Origin: Legionella_A sp963772805
GTDB lineage: Bacteria > Pseudomonadota > Gammaproteobacteria > Legionellales > Legionellaceae
Length of the DNA stretch: 64,000 bases
NCBI GenBank assembly: GCA_963772805.1
Contig: CAVYYU010000002.1
Location: forward strand, 496,001-560,000
Reading direction: 5' to 3'
The notes under the pieces were generated by a model. The model was not told the DNA's origin and did not search any database. It saw only the letters and a list, made by a program, of their open reading frames with translations. This document shows, piece after piece, positions 40,881-50,244 of this stretch; position 1 is the first letter of the stretch; the number at the start of each line of letters is the position of its first letter. A program made the position numbers and the translations under genes.

Positions 40881-42359
40881 ATGAGCAAGCCAGAAACAGC
40901 AATCTATCTAACCAAGCAGATTCGCTTATGTGAGCGCAAAGCGGTGGAGGATCTTGGGTTGACTGAAGATGCCCTGATGGAACGCGCTGGTGTTGCCGCT
41001 TTTAATACCTTGCAAGCCTACTACCCTAACGTGAAAAACATAGCCGTATTTTGCGGGGGTGGTAATAACGCCGGTGATGGTTATGTTTTAGCTCGCGTGG
41101 CGCTACAACATGGTTTATCGGTTATTGTCTACCATTATAAAGCAATCGAAGATTTGCCTTCTACTGCCTGTCATGCGGCCATCACTGCAATAGCCGCGGG
41201 CGTTCCCAGCCAAAGTTTTGATGATGTCATCGATGAAGACGTCGAGCTTGTGGTTGATGGTTTATTAGGTATTGGTATCAAAGGAAACGTAAGCGATCCC
41301 ATCGCGCACGCTATCAATCTGATTAATGACAGCGGATTACCGGTGTTATCCCTTGACCTGCCATCGGGTTTGGATGCTGATACAGGCCGCGTGGCTGGTG
41401 TATGTGTGAATGCCTCGGTTACGACAACATTTATTGGCGTTAAAGTAGGTATGTTGACGTTAGATGGGCCCGATCAATGCGGGAGAATTGTTTGTCATAA
41501 TTTGCAACTTGAAAGCTGTCTGGCGACAATTCCTGCTGCAGCATACCAGCTCGACAAACATTTAGTGCGGGATTTTATTACGCCACGTCGTAAGAATACA
41601 CATAAAGGTATGTATGGCCATGTGCTGGTCATTGGTGGTGGACCAGGAATGCCTGGCGCTGTATATTTGGCCGCGCTTGCAGCACTTAGAGTTGGTGCGG
41701 GCATGGTAACGATAGCCACGCATCCTGAACATGCTGGTCACGTTTTACCGTTATTACCGGAAGCAATGATTTACGGCGTTTCCTGCGTCGATGAGTTGTT
41801 GCCTTTACTGGCTAAAGCCACAGTCTGTGTTATTGGGCCAGGTCTTGGTGAAGATGCCTGGGCTAGAGAGTTGTTTACGGCCACCATTGCGGCACAGTTG
41901 CCTTTGGTGATTGATGCATCTGCCTTGCGTATGTTGGCATTAAATCCGCAGCACGATGATGATTGGGTGCTTACCCCCCACCCGGGTGAGGCAGCAAGCC
42001 TTATGGCTTGCTCCACGGCGGATATCCAGGCTGATCGCTGCAAAGCCGCGCGTCTTATACAGCAAGAATATGGTGGCAGCGTCGTCCTCAAGGGTGTGGG
42101 TACAATTGTTAACACCGGTATGCACGAGGCTTCTATTTGTATCGCGGGGAATCCTGGCATGGCCACTGCGGGCATGGGTGATGTGTTGAGCGGCGTCATT
42201 GGCGGTTTGCTTGCCCAGGGACTGCCGCTTTCTACGGCGACAAGGCTTGGTGTATGGCTGCATGCTACAGCTGCTGATGAGGCCGTGGTTGCTGCGGGTG
42301 AACGTGGTTTATTAGCAGGTGATTTGATGCCTTATTTGCGTAGCTTGCTCAATAGCTAA
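40881..42359 (+). CDS. nnr: Bifunctional NAD(P)H-hydrate epimerase / ADP-dependent dehydratase
   Basis: A 492-residue two-domain repair enzyme. The N-terminal YjeF_N domain (about 1-215) epimerises damaged NAD(P)HX and shows FCGGGNNAGDGYVLAR and SLDLPSGLDADTG. The C-terminal carbohydrate-kinase-like domain (about 225-490) dehydrates the S form using ADP and shows HVLVIGGGPGMPGA, LTPHPGEAA and GMATAGMGDVLSG. It is placed before tsaE, the standard gammaproteobacterial order. The start follows AAGG and a 9-base gap. Confidence 0.95.
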   Translation: MSKPETAIYLTKQIRLCERKAVEDLGLTEDALMERAGVAAFNTLQAYYPNVKNIAVFCGGGNNAGDGYVLARVALQHGLSVIVYHYKAIEDLPSTACHAAITAIAAGVPSQSFDDVIDEDVELVVDGLLGIGIKGNVSDPIAHAINLINDSGLPVLSLDLPSGLDADTGRVAGVCVNASVTTTFIGVKVGMLTLDGPDQCGRIVCHNLQLESCLATIPAAAYQLDKHLVRDFITPRRKNTHKGMYGHVLVIGGGPGMPGAVYLAALAALRVGAGMVTIATHPEHAGHVLPLLPEAMIYGVSCVDELLPLLAKATVCVIGPGLGEDAWARELFTATIAAQLPLVIDASALRMLALNPQHDDDWVLTPHPGEAASLMACSTADIQADRCKAARLIQQEYGGSVVLKGVGTIVNTGMHEASICIAGNPGMATAGMGDVLSGVIGGLLAQGLPLSTATRLGVWLHATAADEAVVAAGERGLLAGDLMPYLRSLLNS

Positions 42360-42417
42360 AGATTAGCTGAGTAGAACGTGCACTAATGTATATTTTTCAA
42401 TAATAAATAGATACGAT

Positions 42418-42888
42418 ATGAAACAGAGTGTTGTAATTGACTTACCTACTGAGCGTGTCACCGAACAAGTTGCGAAACGTATAGCGTCTTTTCTGGTTCC
42501 CCCATTAGTTTTAACGTTCAGTGGCGAAATTGGTGCAGGCAAGACAACATTTATACGTGCGATGCTTCGTTCCTTGGGCGTTGGTAGTGCCATTAAAAGC
42601 CCAACGTTCTCCTTGGTCGAAAGCTATTCAATTTTGCACTTGCAAATACACCACTTCGATCTGTATCGTATTAATGATGAGGCCGAACTTGATTATATTG
42701 GCTTTCGCGATTATTTCGCCGCGGACACCATTTGTTGCATAGAATGGCCAGAAAGAGTTAATCATTCTCTTGATAGGGTAGATGTTGGCTTTACCTTGGT
42801 TACAAAAGGAGCCGGACGTGAACTGAGTGCACATGCTTTCAGTGCTGCTGGTGTTGAAATTTTGTCTTGCCTTTCAGGTGAACAATGA
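42418..42888 (+). CDS. tsaE: tRNA threonylcarbamoyladenosine ATPase TsaE
   Basis: A 156-residue P-loop protein with Walker A SGEIGAGKTTFIRAML (K42, T43) and the downstream blocks KSPTFSLVESY, HHFDLYRI and CCIEWPERV. It hydrolyses ATP to reset the TsaBDE complex that makes t6A on tRNA; TsaD is encoded at 26940. The stop overlaps the start of the amidase gene by 4 bases, so translation is coupled in the nnr-tsaE-amidase-mutL-miaA series. Confidence 0.96.
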   Translation: MKQSVVIDLPTERVTEQVAKRIASFLVPPLVLTFSGEIGAGKTTFIRAMLRSLGVGSAIKSPTFSLVESYSILHLQIHHFDLYRINDEAELDYIGFRDYFAADTICCIEWPERVNHSLDRVDVGFTLVTKGAGRELSAHAFSAAGVEILSCLSGEQ

Positions 42889-44294
42889 GCATGCGACTGC
42901 GTAATGCGAATAACTTCCTTATTAACGGGATTAACTGTTTTATTTTTATGCTGTGTTGTGGTTTTGCAGATGCCGCTAAACTGGATTCTCTGGTTATAAA
43001 AGAGCAAGCAGGTAAAACGTCCGTTATTATGGCATTTACGGGTCCGTTTTCCCATAAAGCGTTTACCTTGCGCAATCCCGATCGCGTCGTAATTGATTTT
43101 GTGCAAACAACAACAAATATCAATGTGGGCAGTGTACCATTGTCTAACCCTAATAGCCTGGTGTCCCATATTCGCAGCGGCTACCCGGCTCCCCAGACGT
43201 TGAGATTAGTCTTTGATATGAAGAAAGCGGTTGCACTCAAGACAACCCCGGCAGCGCGTGGCCTACAAATCGATTTCATGGGCGTGAAAAATGAGCTGCC
43301 AGCAGCAATAAAAACAACCAAGATAGTGAATATACCAACGGTCAGTACCACCAAAATCAAAACCAATATAGTTAGCAAGCCCAGAGCGCCTGTGCAAGTG
43401 CGTCAAACTGTATCTAGATCCAAAAGGGATGTGATCATTGTGCTTGATGCCGGCCATGGGGGTAAAGACCCAGGGGCGATGGGACCTAGTCATAATGTTG
43501 AAAAAAACGTCGTATTAGCGATTGCACGCCAATTAAAACAAACGATTAATCGCCAACCCGGAATGCGCGCGGTTATGACTCGCGATGGTGATTATTATGT
43601 GGGTTTGCGAGAACGGTTAAATATTGCCAAAAAATACAATGCTGATATTTTTATTTCGATTCATGCCGATGCATTTATTAATCATAATTCCAATGGTGCT
43701 TCGGTTTTTGCATTGTCCCCACGAGGAGCGACCAGTGAAGCGGCACGCTGGCTTGCTGAAAAAGAAAATAATTCAGAGTTGGGTGGGGTGAATTTAGCAG
43801 GACTGGATGATCGGAATGGCTTAATCCGCTCAGTATTGCTTGATTTATCACAAACAGCGACGATTAGTGCCAGTTTGCAAATGGGCTCCCGCGTGTTGGA
43901 GTACTTGGATGATATGACTAATTTGCATAATGATAAGGTCGAACAAGCAAGTTTCGTGGTATTAAAATCGACTGACATTCCTTCGATACTGATTGAAACC
44001 GGGTTTATTTCTAATCCGCGAGAAGAACGAAATCTGACCAGTCCTGCCTATCAGGCAAAGCTTACCCAAGCAATATTTAATGGCGTCAAACGTTACTTCT
44101 GGGATCATCCCCCGCAAGGAACACGGGTAGAATCGATGTCAGGTGTTAGTATACACATTGTACGCGCTGGAGAATCGTTGCCTTCAATTGCCGCACGGTA
44201 TCATGTTGACGTTGCGAAACTAAAAGCAGCCAATTATAACCACCAGCAAGTTCGTCTTGGTCAAAAGCTTAATATTCCATCACCATGGGCATAA
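42885..44294 (+). CDS. N-acetylmuramoyl-L-alanine amidase, AmiC/AmiB type with LysM
   Basis: A 469-residue cell-wall amidase for daughter-cell separation. It has a hydrophobic export signal (about 12-30), a septum-targeting AMIN domain (about 32-135), and a zinc-dependent Amidase_3 domain (about 182-400) with VLDAGHGGKDPGAMG (H191), E206, IFISIHADAF and SILIETGFISNP. It ends in a LysM peptidoglycan-binding domain (VRAGESLPSIAARYHVDV to LNIP). It cleaves the stem peptide from muramic acid. It overlaps mutL by 10 bases, a common proteobacterial arrangement. Confidence 0.93.
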   Translation: MSMRLRNANNFLINGINCFIFMLCCGFADAAKLDSLVIKEQAGKTSVIMAFTGPFSHKAFTLRNPDRVVIDFVQTTTNINVGSVPLSNPNSLVSHIRSGYPAPQTLRLVFDMKKAVALKTTPAARGLQIDFMGVKNELPAAIKTTKIVNIPTVSTTKIKTNIVSKPRAPVQVRQTVSRSKRDVIIVLDAGHGGKDPGAMGPSHNVEKNVVLAIARQLKQTINRQPGMRAVMTRDGDYYVGLRERLNIAKKYNADIFISIHADAFINHNSNGASVFALSPRGATSEAARWLAEKENNSELGGVNLAGLDDRNGLIRSVLLDLSQTATISASLQMGSRVLEYLDDMTNLHNDKVEQASFVVLKSTDIPSILIETGFISNPREERNLTSPAYQAKLTQAIFNGVKRYFWDHPPQGTRVESMSGVSIHIVRAGESLPSIAARYHVDVAKLKAANYNHQQVRLGQKLNIPSPWA

Positions 44295-45916
44295 GGATTC
44301 AGCAATTATCGCCGTTGGTTGCTAATCAGATTGCTGCAGGAGAGGTGATCGAACGTCCTGCTTCTGTGATAAAAGAGCTACTTGAAAATTCATTGGATGC
44401 ACAGGCTGACGCCATTCATATTGAAATCAACTTTGGTGGCTTAAATCTGATTAAGGTCAGTGATAATGGCATCGGTATTGTTGCCGATGATCTGCCCCTG
44501 GCTATTGCGGCCCACGCCACGAGCAAGATCAGCCGCCTTGATGATTTATATGCTATAGCAAGCATGGGATTTAGAGGGGAGGCGTTGGCAAGTATTGCCT
44601 CGATATCACGCTTGATCTTAAGCTCTAAAACCGCGGCACAAGACCATGCAATGATGATTCGTGTTGACGGAACGGGCGTCGAGCTCCTGCCTTGCCCAAG
44701 AAGTCAAGGAAGCACGATTGAAGTTCGTGACCTTTTCTATAATGCGCCTGTGCGTAAAAAATTCCTCAAATCAGAGCGCAGCGAATACCTGGCGATTGAA
44801 ACCGTGGTTAGGCGTTTTGCCTTGAGCGCACCGGCAATAGCGGTCAATCTGAAACACAATGGCAAAGAGATGCTCTCATTGCCTGCCGCCTTATGTGATA
44901 AAACCAGGCTTTTGCGTATCAAAAAACTATTAGGAAAAACCTTTCTTGAGCAAGCGGGTTACCTGGATATAGAACGCGCAGGCATGCGTTTGCAGGGGTG
45001 GGTTAGTGGTGCTGACTATCAGCGCAGTCAAAGTGACAAGCAGTGGGTGTATATTAATCAACGCATGGTGAAAGATAAATTAGTGAATCATGCGATTAAG
45101 CAAGCTTATGAACATATACTCTACCCCGGACGATATCCTGCCTGCTTGTTGTATTTAACGATGCCGGCGCAAGAGGTTGATGTAAACGTGCATCCGACTA
45201 AGCATGAAGTACGTTTTCAACAGCCAAGGCTGGTGCATGACTTGATTGTTTCCCAAATAGCGCAAGCGTTGGTGGTGCCAGTAGTCCCTGTAACAACCCA
45301 ACATATGGAAAAAACGCAGCCGGTCATGGCGTTGCGCGAAAATTATATTAAACAACCGCTGCCTGCGGCATTAGCTATTGGTACAGGTAAACATCAGCGT
45401 TGGGTTGTGCTCAATAGCGATTTTGCTTTAGTTTTTTTGCATGAGCAGCCTTTTTTAGTCGATATTGCACGCTTGCAACAACAGCGCATGCAAACCAGTT
45501 TACCTGAGCAATCATTACCGTTTGCCAGTCGACCATTATTAGTACCGATCAGTTATCCAATAACCGCGGCAAATTATCAGGTGATTGAGCAATGTCAGTC
45601 GCAATTGCAACAACTGGGAGTTGAACTTGGATTAATAAGTGAAACGCAGGTGATCGTGCGCAGTGTGCCTATCGCGTTGCCGCAGCTGGATATCAAGCGA
45701 TTTGTTGAGCAGTTGCTCAAGCGCACAGTTTATGATTTACCACAATTGATCAAGCTATTAATTGCCTGCCAATCATTTGATACTGCTCACTTGACGGATG
45801 AGGAGCAAGAAGAACTCTCCCATTCGTTGCAATACAAGTTAGGGCAAAGTAGCGCGACCAAACCTTGGTGCTTAAAATTAGACCTTGAAAATTGTCGAGA
45901 TATTGTTCATGTCTAA
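44285..45916 (+). CDS. mutL: DNA mismatch repair protein MutL
   Basis: A 543-residue protein, a little shorter than E. coli MutL (615). The N-terminal GHKL ATPase has ELLENSLDAQADAI, VSDNGIGI, ATSKI and GFRGEALASIASIS. The dimerisation domain is at the C-terminus (about 360-540). It links MutS mismatch recognition to MutH or helicase recruitment. The shortening falls in the linker region near residue 350. No endonuclease DQHA(x)2E(x)4E motif is evident. It overlaps the amidase gene by 10 bases and miaA by 8. Confidence 0.96.
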   Translation: MGIRIQQLSPLVANQIAAGEVIERPASVIKELLENSLDAQADAIHIEINFGGLNLIKVSDNGIGIVADDLPLAIAAHATSKISRLDDLYAIASMGFRGEALASIASISRLILSSKTAAQDHAMMIRVDGTGVELLPCPRSQGSTIEVRDLFYNAPVRKKFLKSERSEYLAIETVVRRFALSAPAIAVNLKHNGKEMLSLPAALCDKTRLLRIKKLLGKTFLEQAGYLDIERAGMRLQGWVSGADYQRSQSDKQWVYINQRMVKDKLVNHAIKQAYEHILYPGRYPACLLYLTMPAQEVDVNVHPTKHEVRFQQPRLVHDLIVSQIAQALVVPVVPVTTQHMEKTQPVMALRENYIKQPLPAALAIGTGKHQRWVVLNSDFALVFLHEQPFLVDIARLQQQRMQTSLPEQSLPFASRPLLVPISYPITAANYQVIEQCQSQLQQLGVELGLISETQVIVRSVPIALPQLDIKRFVEQLLKRTVYDLPQLIKLLIACQSFDTAHLTDEEQEELSHSLQYKLGQSSATKPWCLKLDLENCRDIVHV

Positions 45917-46844
45917 ACCAGTTTTTTGTCTAATGGGCCCGACGGCTTCGGGAAAAACAGATCTGGCTTGTGACTTGATACGGCATTTTCCATTTGAAAT
46001 TATCAGTGTTGATTCGGCAATGATTTATCGCGGCATGGACATTGGCACGGCGAAACCAGATAGCACCACGTTGGCAGGTGCTCCACATCATTTGATCGAC
46101 ATTCTTGACCCGCCGCAAAGTTATTCTGCCGCGCAGTTTTGTACAGACGTTAATACACTGTGCGAGAATATTTTTAGCCGCGGAAAATTGCCGTTGCTGG
46201 TGGGGGGCACCATGATGTATTTTCGCGCCTTGCAGCAAGGTTTGTCTAGATTGCCGCCAGCAGATGAACAAGTCCGTGAGCAGCTGCTGCAACAGGCAAA
46301 AATTCAAGGTTGGGAGCACCTGCATCAGGAGCTGTCTGCCTTGGACCCGATAGCGGCGGCTAGAATTCATTGTAATGATACGCAGCGTATACAAAGAGCC
46401 TTGGAAATTTATCGGTTGACAGGCAAGCCCTTATCAGATTTTCTAGGCTCAGACACTGAAGTATCGGATTATCAATTCGAAAATTTGATTTTGATGCCCG
46501 AAGATCGCCAATGGCTGCACCAACGAATAGCACTGCGTTTTGAACAGATGTTAGCACAGGGATTTATTGCCGAGGTTGAACAATTATTGCAACAATGGCC
46601 GCTTCCCCCAGACTGCCCGTCTATGCGTAGCGTCGGCTATCGACAGGTGAGGGCGTACTTGCAAGGCGAATACGATTATCCCGCTTTGTGCGCTAAAGGG
46701 GTTGCTGCAACGCGGCAATTGGCCAAGCGCCAGTTAACATGGCTTAGACATTGGCCTGCTGCATACAATTTTTCAGCCCAAAATCCGGCCGTTGGCAATG
46801 AAATCATGGCGATCGTCCGGCAAATATTGGATAATTTGCAATAG
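45909..46844 (+). CDS. miaA: tRNA dimethylallyltransferase
   Basis: I place the start at ATG 45909 (311 residues; SKPVFCLMGPTASGKTDLAC), overlapping the mutL end by 8 bases; the frame continues 8 codons upstream. The P-loop GPTASGKT, DSAMIYRGMDIGTAKP, and SVGYRQVRAYLQGEYDY are diagnostic. It adds an isopentenyl group to A37 of tRNAs reading UNN codons. In most gammaproteobacteria hfq follows, but here the next gene is a CHCC zinc-finger protein, so hfq is elsewhere. Confidence 0.96.
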   Translation: MSKPVFCLMGPTASGKTDLACDLIRHFPFEIISVDSAMIYRGMDIGTAKPDSTTLAGAPHHLIDILDPPQSYSAAQFCTDVNTLCENIFSRGKLPLLVGGTMMYFRALQQGLSRLPPADEQVREQLLQQAKIQGWEHLHQELSALDPIAAARIHCNDTQRIQRALEIYRLTGKPLSDFLGSDTEVSDYQFENLILMPEDRQWLHQRIALRFEQMLAQGFIAEVEQLLQQWPLPPDCPSMRSVGYRQVRAYLQGEYDYPALCAKGVAATRQLAKRQLTWLRHWPAAYNFSAQNPAVGNEIMAIVRQILDNLQ

Positions 46845-46867
46845 AAAAATGATTACCGAGGAAAATA

Positions 46868-47065
46868 ATGTCGAATCCGAAAAAACAAAAGCAGGCCTGT
46901 GCTGAAAAAAGTTATGTCGTGCATCGTAATGAGCTGCCTTTGAGCTGCCCTACCAATGAGATGGAACTATGGAACGCACACCCTAAAGTATATTTGCCTA
47001 TTGAAAAGACTGGTGTTGAAGTATGCCCTTATTGTGGTGCTCGTTTTGTTTTAGAAGATGATTAA
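46868..47065 (+). CDS. Small CHCC-type zinc-finger protein
   Basis: A 65-residue protein with the ordered ligands C27, H38, C53 and C56 (SCPTNEMELWNAHPKV, VCPYCGARF). This is the zf-CHCC motif shared with complex I subunit NDUFS6. In bacteria it occurs as a stand-alone small protein of unknown role, often beside LPS or respiratory genes. It has AGGA before the ATG and its stop overlaps the following glycosyltransferase start by 8 bases, so the two are coupled. Confidence 0.88.
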   Translation: MSNPKKQKQACAEKSYVVHRNELPLSCPTNEMELWNAHPKVYLPIEKTGVEVCPYCGARFVLEDD

Positions 47066-48101
47066 ATCAATTTGTATCGTGCGTTTGTCGGCATTGGGTG
47101 ATGTGCTCATGCTCGTGCCTTTAATCAGAACCCTGCAAGCCAACATTCCCAACGTGGCATTGACCTGGGTGATTTCACGTCCTGCCTATGATTTGGTTGA
47201 GGACATGGATGGTGTTGAATTCATTGTCATCGATAAGCCAAACAATCTTGCGGATTACTGGCAATTCGGAAAAACAATGCGTGCGAGCCGTTTTGATGTG
47301 TTGCTAGCCGCGCAGGCGAGTTTTCGCGCGAACCTGCTCTATCCGTTAATCAGTGCCAAACGTAAGATTGGTTATGATCGACTTCGAGCCAAAGATGGTC
47401 ATGGTTGGTTTATTAATGAATCTATTACTCCGGGGCAGGATCATACTCTGGAAGGGTTCCTTAAATTTGCTGATGCATTGGGTATTCACGAAAAAAAAAT
47501 CAGCTGGGATTTGCCTATTCAGGAAGCTGATCGTCAATGGGCGCGAGATCATCTACCGCAAGCGAGCGGGCCTATTTTCCTTCTTAATCCCGCCGCGAGT
47601 AAGCCTGAGCGCAGTTGGCCGGTTGAGCGTTACATTGCCGTGATCGACTATCTACAAACCCACTGGGGAGCTCAAATCGTGTTAACCGGTGGTCCTGGTG
47701 AATACGATAAACAGTTGGCAGATGCGATAAGCAAGGATGTGACGGTTACCAATCTGGTTGGAAAAACCAAGCCGAAGCAATTATTAGCAGTCATTCAGGA
47801 AGCTTCTCTATTGCTTTGCCCTGATACCGGTCCTTCTCACATGGCCGCTGCAGTTGGAACACCGGTGGTTGCCTTGCATGCGGTGACTAGCGCTGAGGTA
47901 TCAGGTCCTTATACCTATCGTCACTTGGCCGTTGATTGTTACCCTGAGGCCAGGGAAACCGTTTTGAAAAAAAATGCGAATAATAATATTTGGGGAACGC
48001 ATGCGCACGGAGCGAAAACCATGGAGTTAATCACAGTTGCTGCGGTGATAAGCAAACTGCAGATAGTGTTGCCAATGTTGGGCTGTGTGCCAAAAAGCTA
48101 G
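47058..48101 (+). CDS. Glycosyltransferase family 9 (heptosyltransferase-like)
   Basis: A 347-residue GT9 enzyme related to the ADP-heptose:LPS heptosyltransferases. The N-terminal block is IVRLSALGDVLMLVPLIRTL and the C-terminal nucleotide-sugar region LLLCPDTGPSHMAAAVGTPVVALH, with the intervening LNPAASKPERSWPVERYIAV. It should add heptose or a related sugar to the LPS inner core. The acceptor is not determined here. Some Legionella have no normal heptose core, so the sugar could differ. It is convergent with icmX, with a long imperfect hairpin in the 190-base gap. Confidence 0.85.
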   Translation: MIKSICIVRLSALGDVLMLVPLIRTLQANIPNVALTWVISRPAYDLVEDMDGVEFIVIDKPNNLADYWQFGKTMRASRFDVLLAAQASFRANLLYPLISAKRKIGYDRLRAKDGHGWFINESITPGQDHTLEGFLKFADALGIHEKKISWDLPIQEADRQWARDHLPQASGPIFLLNPAASKPERSWPVERYIAVIDYLQTHWGAQIVLTGGPGEYDKQLADAISKDVTVTNLVGKTKPKQLLAVIQEASLLLCPDTGPSHMAAAVGTPVVALHAVTSAEVSGPYTYRHLAVDCYPEARETVLKKNANNNIWGTHAHGAKTMELITVAAVISKLQIVLPMLGCVPKS

Positions 48102-48156
48102 TACCGCGTCCATTTAGTGTTGACCGGTGATCCTGTATAACTATTATTCACACCGT

Positions 48157-48236
48157 AGGTTGGCGCTGAGCATAACCCAACAATCGTGGCACGGGAAGTT
48201 ATCTTGTTGGGCTTTGCTACCGCACAGCACCAACCC
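48157..48236. repeat. Intergenic palindromic repeat element
   Basis: About 80 bases with nested inverted arms: GTAGGTTGG...CCAACC outermost, then AACCCAACA...TGTTGGGCTT within. Its TAGGTTGG, AACCCAACA and CCAACC words are typical of short intergenic palindromes dispersed in many proteobacterial genomes. It lies between the convergent glycosyltransferase and icmX genes and may work as a bidirectional terminator. Confidence 0.6.
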
Positions 48237-48294
48237 ATAACAACCCGTCAAAAGTAAAAAACGGTACTAGTAGTGATTGATAAAGTCAGTTTTT

Positions 48295-49680
48295 TTATTG
48301 CATCGACCTTTCCTTTACGCTAGAGAGGGAAGGTTTGCCTAGGTTCATGCTTTGCAGCAGTAACATCGAATTAGTTAATAACAACCGTTCTTCCTGTTGA
48401 CGACTTAAATAGAGCTGATAATTGATTTCCGCGAGCAAGGTGGCGATTTCTTTTTGCACGGTTGCAGGGGAAGCCGTATTAATTTGGTTTAACCATTGCG
48501 GACTTTTATTGTTAGGATCGCTATCTGGCTTAAACAGGCGCCAACTTGCCATTGTAAACTCGCTCAATGCCTGACTGGTTGGACTCCCTTGATTGCCAGC
48601 TGGATTTTGTGGCAGTCGTTTAGACATAATATAATAAAAATTGCTGATTGCTACCGACCTCTGAGCGGCATAAACGCGCAAAGATGCCAAATAGTTTGAT
48701 ATGATTCCTTGGGCTTTCTTTTGGGTAATGATCTCAGCAGGCGTGGCTGGAATTTCATCTGTGCCTAGTTGCTTGATTGCAGCTGTATAGAGTGAGTCAT
48801 AATCTGACCACTTAGGCAAAGGTATAGGTGCTACCGCGCCTGTCGCATAGCGAATAAAATTAGCGGCTTGTTGCACTTGATTATCCATTGTTGCGGTTAA
48901 TCCTTGGCTGTTTCCTGAGGACCCTGAGTTTGACGCAGGAGCGGAGTAAAGCATGGGAGCAAGAAGCGTGTTGCTATTTAACTGGGATATATATTGTTGA
49001 TTATATGCATAGCTAAAAAACTCCTGGGGGGAGGGTAGTCTGCCAACCACATTGCTCATTACTGTATATTCTGAAAGGTAACCGCAGTTGTAATTCCAAT
49101 CTTTTGCTGAGGTATTACTCATGCAATAGGTGTAATCAGGTGTACCAAGAATATTTAAAACAGCCTGACTCACTGGATCGGGTTGAAAGTTCTGTTGATC
49201 AATCAGCGGATTGGCGGAAGCGGTCGCTTGTGCGTTGGGACTGTTGTAGCTGGGAAAGGAGGCGTTGACGAATTGATTAATGAAAGAATATTCGGAGGAG
49301 GTGGGAACAAGTCGTGATGTTTCTGTGTTTATAGCCGTCACAGGCGTCGCGCCGAGCATGGTGATGTATACATAATTTTGGGCCAGCTGCATCGCTGCCG
49401 GACCTATTAATTGTTGTGACACCGCAGTCGTGATAGCTTGGGTAATATCATATCCGAGGTACCCGCCTAAACTATCCAAATCTTTTTTTATCTCTTCCAA
49501 TACCTTCTTGCTAGCCTCGAGGCTTGCATTATTAGCGCTCATGTTTGTGTTGGTATTGTTATAGTAGTCCTCGGTTGTTGAATAGAATGCGGCGGTGTCT
49601 GCATCAACTGTTGCGGCATTGATAGGCATGGTCGAAAATAATAACAAGCTTGGTAAAATCAGACGAGATATTGTATGCAT
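48295..49680 (-). CDS. icmX: Dot/Icm type IVB secretion protein IcmX
   Basis: A 461-residue exported protein with signal peptide MHTISRLILPSLLLFSTMPI followed by NAATV. The mature part is rich in Asn, Gln and Ser, with the paired cysteines typical of a periplasmic protein (YTYCMSN, NYNCGY). IcmX is required for pore formation and intracellular growth in L. pneumophila; its exact place in the machine is less clear than that of DotC or DotD. It follows icmW on the minus strand, its start overlapping the icmW end by one base. The identification rests on location and length plus these features. Confidence 0.85.
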   Translation of the reverse strand: MHTISRLILPSLLLFSTMPINAATVDADTAAFYSTTEDYYNNTNTNMSANNASLEASKKVLEEIKKDLDSLGGYLGYDITQAITTAVSQQLIGPAAMQLAQNYVYITMLGATPVTAINTETSRLVPTSSEYSFINQFVNASFPSYNSPNAQATASANPLIDQQNFQPDPVSQAVLNILGTPDYTYCMSNTSAKDWNYNCGYLSEYTVMSNVVGRLPSPQEFFSYAYNQQYISQLNSNTLLAPMLYSAPASNSGSSGNSQGLTATMDNQVQQAANFIRYATGAVAPIPLPKWSDYDSLYTAAIKQLGTDEIPATPAEIITQKKAQGIISNYLASLRVYAAQRSVAISNFYYIMSKRLPQNPAGNQGSPTSQALSEFTMASWRLFKPDSDPNNKSPQWLNQINTASPATVQKEIATLLAEINYQLYLSRQQEERLLLTNSMLLLQSMNLGKPSLSSVKERSMQ

Positions 49681-50135
49681 TATTCTTCCCCTTCAAGAGC
49701 ACGTGCGACGAGTTTAAGCCGATATTCGGAAAATACGCGAGATAATAGGCGCAGCCTTTCAAATACGATATTACGTTTAAGAAAAAAACCGGATGGGTCA
49801 TTGGTCGATACGCTAGTCTCTTCCGCATGAATGAGAACTCTTGAAGCGCTGCCTGGATGCACGGTATCAATAGCTTGCAGCAGTCGTAGCCCTCGCCCTG
49901 ATTTTATATTGCCAATAAGCCGGATAAATTTATCCTGCTGGCCTAAGACATTCATGTCAATTGTGGCGATATCATCCAATTCTTTACCGAGTTGGGTAAT
50001 GGCCTGTTCCAGCTGCGGGTCACCATCAAGTGTCCAGTCTTCAACGCTTTCCATGAAGGTAATCACGCGATATATCATCGGATCGACGTATTCGTGCCAG
50101 TATTGGGTAGCTTTTTCGTGACTAAGGTCGGGCAT
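49680..50135 (-). CDS. icmW: Dot/Icm effector chaperone IcmW
   Basis: A 151-residue soluble, acidic protein (MPDLSHEKATQYWHEYVDPM) of the exact size of L. pneumophila IcmW. It forms a heterodimer with IcmS that binds effectors and, with LvgA, docks on the coupling protein DotL. It has no signal peptide or membrane helix, as expected for a cytosolic adaptor. It is divergent from icmV, and a CpxR-like box lies between them beside its start. Confidence 0.93.
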   Translation of the reverse strand: MPDLSHEKATQYWHEYVDPMIYRVITFMESVEDWTLDGDPQLEQAITQLGKELDDIATIDMNVLGQQDKFIRLIGNIKSGRGLRLLQAIDTVHPGSASRVLIHAEETSVSTNDPSGFFLKRNIVFERLRLLSRVFSEYRLKLVARALEGEE

Positions 50136-50137
50136 GT

Positions 50138-50153
50138 TTTACTCGTTTTTTAC
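50138..50153 (-). promoter_or_regulatory. Candidate CpxR box between icmW and icmV
   Basis: On the minus strand the sequence reads GTAAA-N6-GTAAA, the CpxR consensus of two GTAAA half-sites. CpxR is known to control icmV and icmW in L. pneumophila. Here the box lies only 2 bases before the icmW ATG, overlapping its ribosome site, so it may act on icmV (about 90 bases downstream) or be coincidental. A TATAAT for icmV lies at 50199-50204. Confidence 0.5.
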
Positions 50154-50244
50154 CTTTTAGGTATATTTATCATGATGCATTTCATTTTATTTAACTACTA
50201 TAATATAGTATGGTTAAAAGTCTATCGGAAAAAAAGTAAAATAT

